The notes: generated by a model not told the origin, from the sequence alone. A DNA stretch of 64,000 nt from UBA7672 sp040398465 (GCA_040398465.1 JBBAUA010000006.1:30813-94812); one strand, 5' to 3'; positions 50,185 to 61,475 are shown, counted from the first letter of the stretch. Program-made: numbers and translations.

Positions 50185-51450
50185 ATGATCGCCCGCGCCG
50201 TCCTGTCAGCATCTGTCGTCCTTACGCTCGCCGCCTGCGCTTCGTCGCGCCCGGCCCCCATCGTCGCTGGCGGAACCCGTCCCGGCCCCGCCGTCACCCG
50301 CCCGCCCATCACCGCGGCCCCCGCCACGTCTGCGCCTGCGGATTTCACGCTCACGCCGGTAGCTTTCGACAATGTCCCGGGCTGGGCGACGGCCGACATG
50401 GCGCCCGCCCTCCAGGCCTTCAAGCGTCAGTGCGATTCATGGCGCCTCCGCGCGCCCGATGCCCCGCTGAGCGGTGGGCGATATGGCGGCCGCGTCGGCG
50501 ACTGGTTCAACGCATGCAACGCATCTCTCACTATCCAGCCGGGACAGGAGCGCTGGTTCTTCGAAGCTTATTTCGATCCGCAATACGTGCTCGGCCCGGG
50601 CGAAGCGAGGCTGACTTCCTATTTCGAACCCGTCATCCAGGCCAGCCGCGAATGGTCGCCGCAATTCAGCGAGCCGCTGCTCAAGCGTCCGTCCGACATG
50701 ATCACGGTCGATCTCGGCGCCTTTGCCGAAGCTTACGACAACGAAGCCCTCCGTGGCGCCCCACGCTCGCTCAACGGCCGCATCAACGGCGACCGCATCG
50801 TGCCATATCCGAAGCGCGAGGCGATCACTCCCTATCTCGGCCAGATCATTGGCTATGCCCACCCCGCCGACGTTTACAACCTCCAGGTGCAGGGCTCCGG
50901 CCGCTTGTCCTTCGCCGACGGGACTCAGGCCCGCGCACAGTTCTCGGCCCAGAACGGTTACAAGTGGAACTCCGCCCTCGGCGCCCTGCGCAATTCAGGC
51001 CGCCTCCAGAGCCCGACGTGGACCAACTTCCGCACCTGGCTTGACACCAACCCGGCCGAACAGAAATCCGCCCTCAACGCCGATCCCTCCTATGTCTTCT
51101 TCCAGGAGGAAACGATCACCGACTTCGCCGCCGGCCCGAAGGGCGCGGCCAACGTGCCCCTCACGCCCTTGGGCTCGATCGCTGTCGATCCAGCCTACCA
51201 CCCCTATGGCGCCATCGTGTTCGTCGACGGCGAGTATGGCGGCGCGCCATTCCAGCGTCTGCTTGTTGCGCAGGATACCGGAGGCGCCATCCGTCGCGGC
51301 CCCAATCGCGGCGACGTCTTCGCCGGCATCGGAGCCGAAGCGGGCGCCTATGCCGAACGCATGAATTCGGCCGGGCCGCGCTGGTACACGCTCCTTCCGA
51401 AATCCTTCTCCGCGCCGCTCGCCGCCAACCCGCAACCCTCGCCAGGCTGA
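50185..51450 (+). CDS. mltA: Membrane-bound lytic murein transglycosylase A
   Basis: 421 residues, lipobox LAAC. Cleaves the glycan backbone of peptidoglycan at the outer membrane to give 1,6-anhydro ends. MltA text visible: GERWFFEAYFDPQYVLG, LTSYFEPVIQASREWSPQF, DVYNLQVQGSGRLSF, LTPLGSIAVDPAYHPYGAIVFVD and the 3D domain with the catalytic Asp in VAQDTGGAIRRGPNRGDVF. A Pro/Ala-rich linker follows the lipobox. CGGAGACGCGA precedes ATG 50185. The next gene starts three bases after its stop. Confidence 0.94.
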   Translation: MIARAVLSASVVLTLAACASSRPAPIVAGGTRPGPAVTRPPITAAPATSAPADFTLTPVAFDNVPGWATADMAPALQAFKRQCDSWRLRAPDAPLSGGRYGGRVGDWFNACNASLTIQPGQERWFFEAYFDPQYVLGPGEARLTSYFEPVIQASREWSPQFSEPLLKRPSDMITVDLGAFAEAYDNEALRGAPRSLNGRINGDRIVPYPKREAITPYLGQIIGYAHPADVYNLQVQGSGRLSFADGTQARAQFSAQNGYKWNSALGALRNSGRLQSPTWTNFRTWLDTNPAEQKSALNADPSYVFFQEETITDFAAGPKGAANVPLTPLGSIAVDPAYHPYGAIVFVDGEYGGAPFQRLLVAQDTGGAIRRGPNRGDVFAGIGAEAGAYAERMNSAGPRWYTLLPKSFSAPLAANPQPSPG

Positions 51451-51453
51451 TCC

Positions 51454-51903
51454 ATGAAACGCAGTGCCGCGCTCATCGCTTTCGGCCTCATCGCCGGTTG
51501 CGCCTCCGCCAGCGCACAGGAGCCAGACCTGGTCACCTGGCAGTCGCCCTTGGGCAAGGTCGCCTACACATCAGAGAGCGGCCCCAGCGGCGTCCTCGAA
51601 TACCCCGTCCCGTTCGGCGACAATGTCGGCTACCTCTACATCAACGGCCTCGCCGGCGAATTCGGCGGCCCCGGCCCGCTGAAAGGCTACTGGTCAGAGC
51701 CGGACGTCAGCCACGACGACGAGGACGACACCACCCTCATCTGCCCCTTCGCCATCATCGACGACCACGGACGCACGACCCGCAACTGGGGCCAGCTCAT
51801 CATCGCCTTCACCGGCGACGACTTCCCCACCGACTTCGTCCTGATGCGCGCGCGTTGCTTCGAAGAGCCTAACGAAGTCATCAACGGCAAACTGGTCCGC
51901 TAG
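51454..51903 (+). CDS. Small lipoprotein, unknown family
   Basis: 149 residues, lipobox IAGC. The mature part is rich in Gly, Asp and aromatic residues (VTWQSPLGKVAYT, NVGYLYINGLAGEFGG, DDHGRTTRNWGQLIIAF), ends with a Cys-containing segment (ARCFEE) and looks like a single beta domain. Begins three bases after the mltA stop, so probably in the same transcript. Unknown role. Its TAG shares three bases with the stop of the decayed oxidoreductase on the other strand. Confidence 0.68.
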   Translation: MKRSAALIAFGLIAGCASASAQEPDLVTWQSPLGKVAYTSESGPSGVLEYPVPFGDNVGYLYINGLAGEFGGPGPLKGYWSEPDVSHDDEDDTTLICPFAIIDDHGRTTRNWGQLIIAFTGDDFPTDFVLMRARCFEEPNEVINGKLVR

Positions 51904-52557
51904 GCGGCTCGCACCGCACCGCGCTTCAACCATTCCTGCACCGCCATGGCAGCCTCCACTGCGCTCGCGGCGGCAGCGTCAGCGATCATCCACTCATCGC
52001 CAACCCAATCCCCGGCGACAAACAACCCCGGCGCATCCTTCACGCACACCCCAGCTCGCTTCCTGTCCCAGCGCGGCAGCGCATTTGCCACGACCATCCC
52101 GCGCAGTTCCTGCCGTTTCATTTCCAGCGCCCGCCAGCCCGGCATGACGAGATCAGCGACATGCTCCAGTTCGCCGATGGCATCCGCCCCCGGCGCCTCG
52201 CCAACGGGCAGATACTTTGCAACATGCACAACGCCTCCAGGCCCCGGGGCCAGCTTCGCCGACTTCGAGTGCAGCGAAATGTGGAACGGACTATCGATTC
52301 CAATCGCGAAGTCATTCGCGCCGTCCGGCATCCGGTTCAGCGCAAGATCCAGCGTGTTCGCCCGCGCTGGCCGCGCCTCGCTTGCCTCCACCGCGAGAGA
52401 CGCCGCATCCGGGACCAGGCGGGCCGAGCGCCAGCAAGGTCGCATCGCCCGACCAGGACGCACCATCCGCCATTGCCACTGCACTGCCATCCACCAGCTC
52501 CACCGGCGCGCCCGGATGCAGCTCCGCCCCCGCCGCGCGCCCTGCTGACGCAATGGA
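51900..52557 (-). pseudogene. Remnant of an FAD-dependent oxidoreductase (C-terminal part, frameshifted)
   Basis: Two frames on the minus strand together encode the C-terminal ~215 residues of a flavin oxidoreductase of the phytoene-desaturase/amine-oxidase type. From the TAA at 52560 one frame reads ...AAGAELHPGAPVELVDG...WSGDATLLALGP; near 52411-52430 the reading moves to another frame, which goes on RLVPDAASLAVEASEA, NTLDLALNRMPDG, and finally the FAD-end motif GLFVAGDWVGDEWMIADAA. The N-terminal Rossmann motif is missing, the 5' end abuts a VOC gene, and no good start exists. So it is truncated and shifted. Confidence 0.7.
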
Positions 52558-52577
52558 TTACAGGGAAGCTGGCCTGA

Positions 52578-52955
52578 TCACTTGACCCGCCAGGGCGGGT
52601 TCAGCCTGTTCTCACCTGCGTGATAGAGCGCGATCCGGGTGCCCGCTGGATCGCGCAGCTGCGCCATGCGCCAGAGATAGCTCATCGTCTCCGGCTCCCG
52701 CTCGAAGATAACGCCCTTCTCTTTCAACTCCAGCACCAACTCATCAAGCCGGTCACTCTCGAACCACACTTCAGGCCAGTCGCCCCCGTGCCAGCCGTCC
52801 ACCGTCTCGATCGAAAACGTCGATCCGCCCTCCGGCATCTCGAACCGTGCATAGTGCGGCGGCGAGTCCACGATTAGCTTGAGTCCAAGACGCAGATAGA
52901 AAGCCTTGCTCGCCTCGTAGTCGATCAGTGGGACAGTGACCTGGTTCAGGCGCAT
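52578..52955 (-). CDS. VOC/glyoxalase family protein
   Basis: 125 residues: one paired beta-alpha-beta-beta-beta domain. MRLNQVTVPLIDYEASKAFY at the start, ARFEMPEGGSTFSIE, EVWFESDRLDELVLEL and AQLRDPAGTRIALYH are the usual strands of this superfamily. It likely binds a metal with Glu/His residues and acts on a small molecule such as a thiol conjugate or toxin; substrate unknown. Located four bases after the DUF72 stop, possibly co-transcribed. Confidence 0.87.
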   Translation of the reverse strand: MRLNQVTVPLIDYEASKAFYLRLGLKLIVDSPPHYARFEMPEGGSTFSIETVDGWHGGDWPEVWFESDRLDELVLELKEKGVIFEREPETMSYLWRMAQLRDPAGTRIALYHAGENRLNPPWRVK

Positions 52956-52959
52956 CGCA

Positions 52960-53808
52960 TCACTTCTTCTTCGCCGGAGCTTTCCTGTTTGCAGGAGTCT
53001 TCTTCACCGCAGTCGTTGTCGCAGGAGCCTTCTTCGCCACAACTGGCATCGGCCCAGCGAGCGCCTTCAGCCCCAGCTTCTGCTGCAACGCCATGGCTGC
53101 CGCCGGATTGTTCTCCTTCGCCCCCGAGATGAAGAACACGAACACATCGCGCTTCTTCGACCAGTCCGTCGCCATCTTCGCGAACCGGTCGATCTCCTTC
53201 TTCGAATACCCGGCCTTCTCGTTCGCCTGCGACTGCATCAGCCGCGCCACGACAAAGTCAGAGCCCAGCTGCGCAAGCTTCGGAAACTCATCGTCTTCGG
53301 CGTACACCACCGTCGCTACATGCTTGTCCAGCAGCTCGAAGAACGCCGGATCGTCATAGCCCGTCCCGCGTACCTCCAGCGCATGACGCAGTTCGACCCC
53401 GTCCTTCTCCTTCGGCAGCACAGACAGGAAGTTCGCAAAGTGCTCGCGGTCGAACTTGCGATTGCCGGGAAACTGCCAGTTGATCGGCCCCAGCTTGTCC
53501 TTCAGCTGCGTGATGCCCTGGTCGAGGAACAGACCGGTCGAGATCTTCATGTCCTCCTTCGTCTTGCGCACTGTTGAAAACCGGTGCGCCTTCAGGCTGA
53601 ACACGAACCCGTCCGGCGTCTCGTCGCGCCATTTCGCGAACGTGTCCGGCTTGAACGACGAGTAATACGTCCCGTTGACCTCCACGGCGGTCAGCGTGTG
53701 ACTCATGTGCTGCAGCTGCTTCGCCTTGGACAGCCCTGACGGATAAAACGTCTCGTCCCACGGCTCGAATGTCCAGCCGCCAACGCCCACGCGTATCGGA
53801 TACGCCAC
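52960..53808 (-). CDS. DUF72 family TIM-barrel protein with basic tail
   Basis: 282 residues. VGVGGWTFEPWDETFYP, EVNGTYYSSFKPDTFAKWRDETPDGF and FSLKAHR are hallmarks of DUF72, a TIM-barrel family with no proven activity. The last 40 residues depart from the family: a Lys/Ala/Pro-rich tail (VVAKKAPATTTAVKKTPANR...) that could bind nucleic acid or be a disordered spacer. Start is GTG 53808. Co-directional with VOC. Confidence 0.88.
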   Translation of the reverse strand: MAYPIRVGVGGWTFEPWDETFYPSGLSKAKQLQHMSHTLTAVEVNGTYYSSFKPDTFAKWRDETPDGFVFSLKAHRFSTVRKTKEDMKISTGLFLDQGITQLKDKLGPINWQFPGNRKFDREHFANFLSVLPKEKDGVELRHALEVRGTGYDDPAFFELLDKHVATVVYAEDDEFPKLAQLGSDFVVARLMQSQANEKAGYSKKEIDRFAKMATDWSKKRDVFVFFISGAKENNPAAAMALQQKLGLKALAGPMPVVAKKAPATTTAVKKTPANRKAPAKKK

Positions 53809-53925
53809 CCACGGCTCCTCTTGATCGCCGGACAGTCTAGACTGAGGGCGTTCGCGCCGCCAACGCAGCCTTTCCTTCTCTCGCGCGTTCTGGCCTATTG
53901 CTGTGGCATTCGAGGGAGACAGGAC

Positions 53926-54774
53926 ATGCGTTGGAAAGGCGGCCGCTCGGGCGGCGGTACCGAGGACCGGCGCGGTCTTGGCGCAGGGGCAGTCGCGGGC
54001 GGCGGCGGCATTGTCGGCATCATCGCTGTGCTCGCCTACGTTTTTCTAGGCGTTGACCCCAACACGACGCAATCCGTCGCCGGGGTCTTCATCGGCCAGG
54101 GCGCACAGGAACGCGGCACGATTGGCACGCCTGCAGACGACGCCGGCCGCTTCGTCGACGTCGTCGGCGCCAATGTGAACGATGTCTGGGCGCAGGCGAT
54201 GAGCGGGTACACCCCGCCCAAAGTCGTCCTCTACGACACCGGCACAGGCACGGGATGCGGCTACGGCCAGGCGGCGATGGGCCCGTTCTATTGCCCCACC
54301 GACCAGACCGTCTATCTCGACCTCTCCTTCTGGCAGACGATGAGCGAGCAACTCGGCGCGTCCGACGCGGACTTCGCCAAGGCCTATGTCATCGCCCACG
54401 AATTCGGCCACCACGTGCAGACGCTCAGCGGCGCCTCGCAAAAGGTACAGCGAGCGCAGCAATCCCTCGGCAAGGAAGAAGGCAACCGCTACTCCGTCGC
54501 CCTCGAACTTCAGGCAGACTGCTATGCGGGCGTATGGGCGGCCAATGCCGCGAAGGTTTCCGGCGGCAATGTCGCGATGGAACCCGGCGACCTCGAGGCC
54601 GGCCTCACGACCGCCAAGGCCATCGGCGACGACACGCTGCAGAAGCGCCAGGGTGGGCGCGTGACGCCGGAAAACTTCACTCACGGCTCATCTGTTGAGC
54701 GCATGCGGTGGCTGAAATCCGGCTACACGTCTGGCGATCCCACGACGTGCGACGGTCCCTTCCAGGGCCTATGA
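53926..54774 (+). CDS. YpfJ/KPN_02809-type neutral zinc metallopeptidase
   Basis: 282 residues: a short basic/glycine-rich N-terminus, one membrane helix (about 22-43), and a soluble domain with the zincin motif HEFGHH, the third ligand likely the Glu in ALELQADCYAG, and the disulfide-capable Cys of GTGCGYGQ, FYCPTDQ. Anchored with the catalytic part outside the cytoplasm. GGGAGACAGGAC precedes ATG 53926. The stop overlaps the next start as ATGA. Confidence 0.9.
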   Translation: MRWKGGRSGGGTEDRRGLGAGAVAGGGGIVGIIAVLAYVFLGVDPNTTQSVAGVFIGQGAQERGTIGTPADDAGRFVDVVGANVNDVWAQAMSGYTPPKVVLYDTGTGTGCGYGQAAMGPFYCPTDQTVYLDLSFWQTMSEQLGASDADFAKAYVIAHEFGHHVQTLSGASQKVQRAQQSLGKEEGNRYSVALELQADCYAGVWAANAAKVSGGNVAMEPGDLEAGLTTAKAIGDDTLQKRQGGRVTPENFTHGSSVERMRWLKSGYTSGDPTTCDGPFQGL

Positions 54775-55325
54775 TCATGGCCGCGACGCCAGACGACGCG
54801 CAGGCGGTCCTTGCCTTCTGGCGCGAGGCCGGTCCGAAGAAGTGGTTCGCCAGGGACGCCGCCTTCGACGTCGCCTTCCGCGATCGCTTTCCCCTGCTCT
54901 ACTCGAAAGCCTCGCGCGGCGAACTTGGCCATTGGCGCGCAACGCCCGAGGGCGCGCTCGCCGAAATCCTTCTGCTTGATCAGTACCCCCGCAATGCGTT
55001 TCGCGACACGCCGTGGGCCTTCGCCACGGATGACCTGGCCTGCGGAGCAACGAGCGCTCTTGTCGCCTCGGGCCGCGACCGCGATATCCCCGAAGACATT
55101 CGCTCTTTCGCCTACATGCCCTGGATGCATTCTGAAACTCTTGAGGACCAGCACCGCTGTGTCGAGGCGATGACCGCTCTCAATGAAAACAACGCCCACC
55201 ATGCCCGCGAACACCGCAAGCTGATCGAGCGCTTCGGCCGCTTCCCCCACCGCAACGGAATCCTTGGTCGTCAAAGCACCGAAGAAGAAAAGCAATTCCT
55301 CGCCGCCGGCGGCTACAGCCCATAG
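54771..55325 (+). CDS. DUF924 family protein (intact copy)
   Basis: 184 residues, helical and soluble. VLAFWREAGPKKWFARDAAFD, ALAEILLLDQYPRNAFRDTPWAFATD, FAYMPWMHSETLEDQHRCV and the end FLAAGGYSP are DUF924 landmarks; the fold resembles TPR-like helical repeats, function unknown. ATG 54771 overlaps the metallopeptidase stop; ATG 54777 is an equally good start. A degraded second copy lies at 56749-56905, beyond the sulfhydrylase gene. Confidence 0.88.
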   Translation: MIMAATPDDAQAVLAFWREAGPKKWFARDAAFDVAFRDRFPLLYSKASRGELGHWRATPEGALAEILLLDQYPRNAFRDTPWAFATDDLACGATSALVASGRDRDIPEDIRSFAYMPWMHSETLEDQHRCVEAMTALNENNAHHAREHRKLIERFGRFPHRNGILGRQSTEEEKQFLAAGGYSP

Positions 55326-55366
55326 TCAGCGTTCGCGAAAACTCACCAAGCCGCTACTCGACAGCC

Positions 55367-55409
55367 GTCCTTGGAGCGCACACACAGGTCGCTCCTGAAG
55401 GTAGGACCC
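55367..55409 (+). promoter_or_regulatory. Stem-loop in the leader of the sulfhydrylase gene
   Basis: GTCC-TT-GGAGCG, an 11-base loop, CGCTCC, then a bulge and GGAC: a 6-bp stem with an outer 4-bp stem, about 22 bases before the start codon. It might be a regulatory leader. It does not match the SAM-II riboswitch as I know it. Confidence 0.3.
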
Positions 55410-55431
55410 GCAGCACGCAAGAGGGATAGAT

Positions 55432-56718
55432 ATGAGCGACGCCCAAGGCTTTGACACCCTGCAGATTCACGGCGGAGCGGCGCCCGATCCCGCCACAGGC
55501 GCCCGCCAGGTCCCGATCTACCAGTCCACCGCCTTCGTCTTCCGCGATGCAGCGCATGCCGCCGCCCTCTTCGGCCTCAAGGAAGTCGGCTACATCTATT
55601 CGCGCCTGACCAACCCCACGATCGCTGCGCTCCAGACGCGTATCGCGATGCTGGAAGGCGGCGCCGGAGCCGTATGCTGCTCGTCGGGTCACGCGGCCCA
55701 GATCATGGCCCTCTTCCCGCTGATGGGCCCCGGCCGCAACATCGTGGCGTCCAGCCGCCTCTACGGCGGTACGATCACGCAATTCAGCCAGACCATCAAA
55801 CGCTTCGGCTGGTCCGCGAAGTTCGTCGACTTCGACGATCTCGCCGCCGTGAAGGCCGCCATCGATAGCGACACGCGCGCCGTCTTCTGCGAGACCATCG
55901 CCAACCCGGGCGGCTACATCACGGACCTTCGCGCCATCGCGAACATCACGGACGCCGCCGGCATCCCCCTGATCGTCGACAACACGACCGCCACGCCCTA
56001 CCTCTGCCGCCCCATCGAGCACGGCGCGACGCTGGTCGTGCACTCGCTCACCAAATACCTCACCGGCAACGGCACGGTAACGGGCGGCGCCGTCGTCGAC
56101 TCCGGCAAATTCGACTGGTCGGCCTCTGACAAATTCCCGTCGCTTTCCCAACCCGAGCCAGCCTATCACGGCCTCGTTTTCCAGCAGACCTTTGGCCCCG
56201 CGGCTTTCACCTTCCACAGCATCGCCGTTGGCCTGCGCGATCTGGGCATGACGCTGAACCCGCAAGCAGCGCACTACACATTGATGGGTATCGAAACCCT
56301 TTCTCTGCGCATGGCAAAGCATGTCGAGAATGCACAGATCGTCGCCGAATGGCTGGAGAAGCATTCCGCCGTTGGCGCAGTCACCTATCCCGGCCTCAAG
56401 TCCTCGCCCTACCACGCACGCGTCGCCAGCGTTGTGCCGAAGGGGGCGGGGGCCCTCTTCACCATCCAGCTGAAAGGCGGCTACGAGGCCTGCCTCAGAT
56501 TCGTCTCCAGCCTCAAGCTGTTCAGCCACGTCGCCAATCTTGGCGATGCGCGCTCGCTGGTCATCCACTCAGCGTCCACCACGCATAGCCAGCTGACAGC
56601 GGACCAGCAGATCGCCGCCGGCGCCGCGCCTGATGTCGTCCGCCTTTCGATAGGCATCGAGGATCCAAAGGACCTTATCGCCGATCTCGACCAGGCGCTG
56701 AAAGCCGCCACGGCGTGA
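55432..56718 (+). CDS. metY: O-acetylhomoserine sulfhydrylase / aminocarboxypropyltransferase
   Basis: PLP enzyme making homocysteine from O-acetylhomoserine and sulfide for methionine synthesis. 428 residues: YSRLTNPT at 56-63, SSGHAAQIMAL, VDNTTATPY, and the PLP lysine K208 in HSLTKYLTGNGT; the end has the usual EDPKDLIADLDQAL. Length and N-terminal GFDTLQIHGG match MetY rather than the shorter cystathionine enzymes. GAGGGATAGAT precedes ATG 55432. The leader has a stem-loop that may regulate it. Confidence 0.93.
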   Translation: MSDAQGFDTLQIHGGAAPDPATGARQVPIYQSTAFVFRDAAHAAALFGLKEVGYIYSRLTNPTIAALQTRIAMLEGGAGAVCCSSGHAAQIMALFPLMGPGRNIVASSRLYGGTITQFSQTIKRFGWSAKFVDFDDLAAVKAAIDSDTRAVFCETIANPGGYITDLRAIANITDAAGIPLIVDNTTATPYLCRPIEHGATLVVHSLTKYLTGNGTVTGGAVVDSGKFDWSASDKFPSLSQPEPAYHGLVFQQTFGPAAFTFHSIAVGLRDLGMTLNPQAAHYTLMGIETLSLRMAKHVENAQIVAEWLEKHSAVGAVTYPGLKSSPYHARVASVVPKGAGALFTIQLKGGYEACLRFVSSLKLFSHVANLGDARSLVIHSASTTHSQLTADQQIAAGAAPDVVRLSIGIEDPKDLIADLDQALKAATA

Positions 56719-56748
56719 GCGCGACGCCGGGCAATGCGCGGGGGCGCC

Positions 56749-56905
56749 ATAGTCTTCTGGCGCGAGGCAGGCACGAAGAAATAGTTCGCCAAGGATCACG
56801 GCTTCGACGTCGAAGTGCGTGATCGCTTGCCCGGCTTTGTGATCAGGCCGCGAAAGCACGGCGGATGAGAGTGCGTTCCTCGCCGAGGGCGGCTATCGCC
56901 CCTGA
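56749..56905 (+). pseudogene. Degraded second copy of the DUF924 gene
   Basis: From 56752 the text reads VFWREAGTKK, TAG, FAKDHGFDVEVRDRLPGF, which matches the intact DUF924 protein (VLAFWREAGPKKWFARDAAFDVAFRDRFP); the Trp codon has become TAG at 56782-56784. After a deletion of most of the gene another frame gives ESAFLAEGGYRP and TGA at 56903-56905, matching the intact end (FLAAGGYSP). The copy is thus a pseudogene with a nonsense change and an internal deletion of roughly 130 codons. Confidence 0.75.
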
Positions 56906-57004
56906 CCCTACGCCAGCTTGACACGGCGGCGCCTCGGGCGTCGGCTGCCGCTTCAGCCAAAAGAACGGCGCGCAACTTCGACAAGCGCCGTCGCGGGGAA
57001 ACAC

Positions 57005-58936
57005 ATGTGCGGACTTATCGGCGGCGTCTCCCGCAAACCCGTATCGCGTGATCGCATCAGCGCGGCGCTTGATGCTCTCGATCATCGCGGGCCCGACGGT
57101 CAGGGTCACTGGAGCGATGGCCGCTTCTTCCTCGGCCACACGCGCCTCTCGATCATTGGCCTCAACAATGGCGACCAGCCGATGTCGAACGCCGCAGGCG
57201 ACGTCCACCTCGCCGTCAACGGCGAGTTCTACGGCTACAAGGCGGTTCGCGACGAACTCCGCGCCAGGGGGAGCAGGTTCAAGACTGATTCCGACAGCGA
57301 AATCGCGCTGCACCTCTATCTCCAGCACGGCATGCGCGCGACCGAGCAGCTGCGCGGCGAGTTCGCAGTCCTGATCGCCGATCAGCGCCGCGACATCATG
57401 ATCGCCATACGCGACCGCTTCGGCATCAAGCCGCTGTTCTACGCAGTGACGCCGGACGGCGTTTTCTTCGCATCCGAGATCAAGGCGCTTCTTGCGCTGG
57501 GCGTCCCGGCGGCATGGGACGCAGAGGCCGCGTGGCAGGATCTGTTCATCGTCCGCAATCACGAGCGCACCATGTTCGCCGGCATCCGCTCGGTGCCGCA
57601 GGGATGTTACGCCGTCGTGCGCGGCAACGACGTCCAGATCTATCGCTATTGGGACTGGGATTTCCCGACCACCGAGGAAACGGCCGCCGACACGCGCTCC
57701 GAGGCTGAAGTCGTCGCTGGCTTCCGCGAAGTTCTAAGTGAGGCGGTGCGCGAGCGCATGGTCGCGGATGTGGAGGTGGGCTGCTATCTCTCCGGCGGCA
57801 TTGATAGCTGCGCCGTTCTCGGTCTCGCACAACGCGAAATGCAGCGCCCGATCCGCGCCTATACGCTCGCCTTCGACGATGCGGTATGGGACGAAAGCCC
57901 GATCGCGCGGCGCCAGGCCGAGTTCGTCGGCGCCACCTACCACCAGGTTCCCGTCACGCGACAGGCGCTGGCCGACGTCTATTCCGACGCCGTCTGGCAT
58001 TCCGAAACACCGATGGTGAACGGCCACGGCGCAGCCAAATTCCTGCTCTCGCAGGCGGTGCGCGATGCGGGTCTGAAAGTGGTATTCACCGGCGAAGGAT
58101 CGGACGAGCTCCTTGGCGGATACGCAACCTTCCGGCGCGATGCGTTGCTGCACCATCCCAATGGCCGCAGCAAGGCGGATACCGATGCGCTGATCGCGCA
58201 GATGTTCGACTCCAACCCCGCCACACGCTCCATCTTCATGCAGCAGGCCGCCGACAATCCGATCTTCGTGGAAGTCGTGAACCGGCTCGGCTTTCTCCCC
58301 TCCTTCATCGAAACCTTCGGCGCGATGGGCGCCACGCTGTCGGCGGGGTTGCGCGCAGATGTTGCAAAGTCTGTCGCGGGAAAATCAGTCTACGCCGATG
58401 TGCTCGACAGCCTGCCCTTGTCCATGGCCATCGCCGGGCGCGACCGCCTGCACCAGGGCCTCTACGTGAATTCCAAGACCCACCTGGCGAACTTCATCCT
58501 CACCTTCCTCGGCGACCGGATGGAGATGGCGCATTCGATCGAGGGCCGCGTCCCCTTCCTCGACCATCACGTCGCCCACTATGCCGCACGCATTCCCATC
58601 GCCGTGAAGATTAAGGGCTATCGCGAAAAGCATGTGCTGCGCGAAGCCGCAAAGGATGTGCTGATCGAGGAAGTCTACAACCGCGAGAAGCATCCCTTCA
58701 CATCGCCACCCGCCGCAGCCGGTGATCCAATGATGACGATGCTGGCCGACGTCATCGCCTCACGCGCCCTCGACGACCAGCCGATCTTCGACCCCACAAA
58801 GGCCCGCGCAGCATTCAAGGACATGCAGACCTGCCCGCCCGACCAACGCCCTGCCTACGAAGGCCGCATCCAGCGCATTGTCTCGACAACGCTGATGCAT
58901 GAACGGTTCGGAATGTCGGGCAGCTTGCCCGATTAG
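57005..58936 (+). CDS. asnB: Asparagine synthase (glutamine-hydrolysing)
   Basis: 643 residues. Begins MCGLIGG, so Cys2 is the glutaminase nucleophile once Met is removed; RLSIIGL, NGEFYGY and the DSDSE region complete the N-terminal amidotransferase. The C-terminal synthase shows SGGIDSCAVLGLA (ATP pyrophosphatase loop), FTGEGSDELLGGY and EMAHSIEGRVPFLDHH. Converts aspartate and glutamine to asparagine, or acts on another acid in a natural-product or cell-wall pathway as some AsnB paralogues do; no such genes are near. ATG 57005 follows GGGGAAACAC. A terminator follows its stop. Confidence 0.93.
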   Translation: MCGLIGGVSRKPVSRDRISAALDALDHRGPDGQGHWSDGRFFLGHTRLSIIGLNNGDQPMSNAAGDVHLAVNGEFYGYKAVRDELRARGSRFKTDSDSEIALHLYLQHGMRATEQLRGEFAVLIADQRRDIMIAIRDRFGIKPLFYAVTPDGVFFASEIKALLALGVPAAWDAEAAWQDLFIVRNHERTMFAGIRSVPQGCYAVVRGNDVQIYRYWDWDFPTTEETAADTRSEAEVVAGFREVLSEAVRERMVADVEVGCYLSGGIDSCAVLGLAQREMQRPIRAYTLAFDDAVWDESPIARRQAEFVGATYHQVPVTRQALADVYSDAVWHSETPMVNGHGAAKFLLSQAVRDAGLKVVFTGEGSDELLGGYATFRRDALLHHPNGRSKADTDALIAQMFDSNPATRSIFMQQAADNPIFVEVVNRLGFLPSFIETFGAMGATLSAGLRADVAKSVAGKSVYADVLDSLPLSMAIAGRDRLHQGLYVNSKTHLANFILTFLGDRMEMAHSIEGRVPFLDHHVAHYAARIPIAVKIKGYREKHVLREAAKDVLIEEVYNREKHPFTSPPAAAGDPMMTMLADVIASRALDDQPIFDPTKARAAFKDMQTCPPDQRPAYEGRIQRIVSTTLMHERFGMSGSLPD

Positions 58937-58943
58937 TGAACAA

Positions 58944-58974
58944 GGAGAAGCCCGGCATTGAGCCGGGCTTCTCC
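58944..58974. terminator. Bidirectional hairpin between asnB and rpoD
   Basis: GGAGAAGCCCGGC (58944-58956), loop ATTGA, GCCGGGCTTCTCC (58962-58974): 13 perfect pairs. It lies 8 bases after the asnB stop and 23 bases after the rpoD stop on the other strand. Both sides have only weak T-runs. It probably ends both transcripts. Confidence 0.75.
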
Positions 58975-58996
58975 CAGTCTTTGATTGAAGGCTCTA

Positions 58997-61450
<2,454 letters not shown>

Positions 61451-61475
61451 GGGAGCTTTCGCCTTGTTCTTCACA

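Noticed and set aside
55326..55431. SAM-II riboswitch upstream of metY
   Set aside because: The conserved GCUAAA-type segments are not present.
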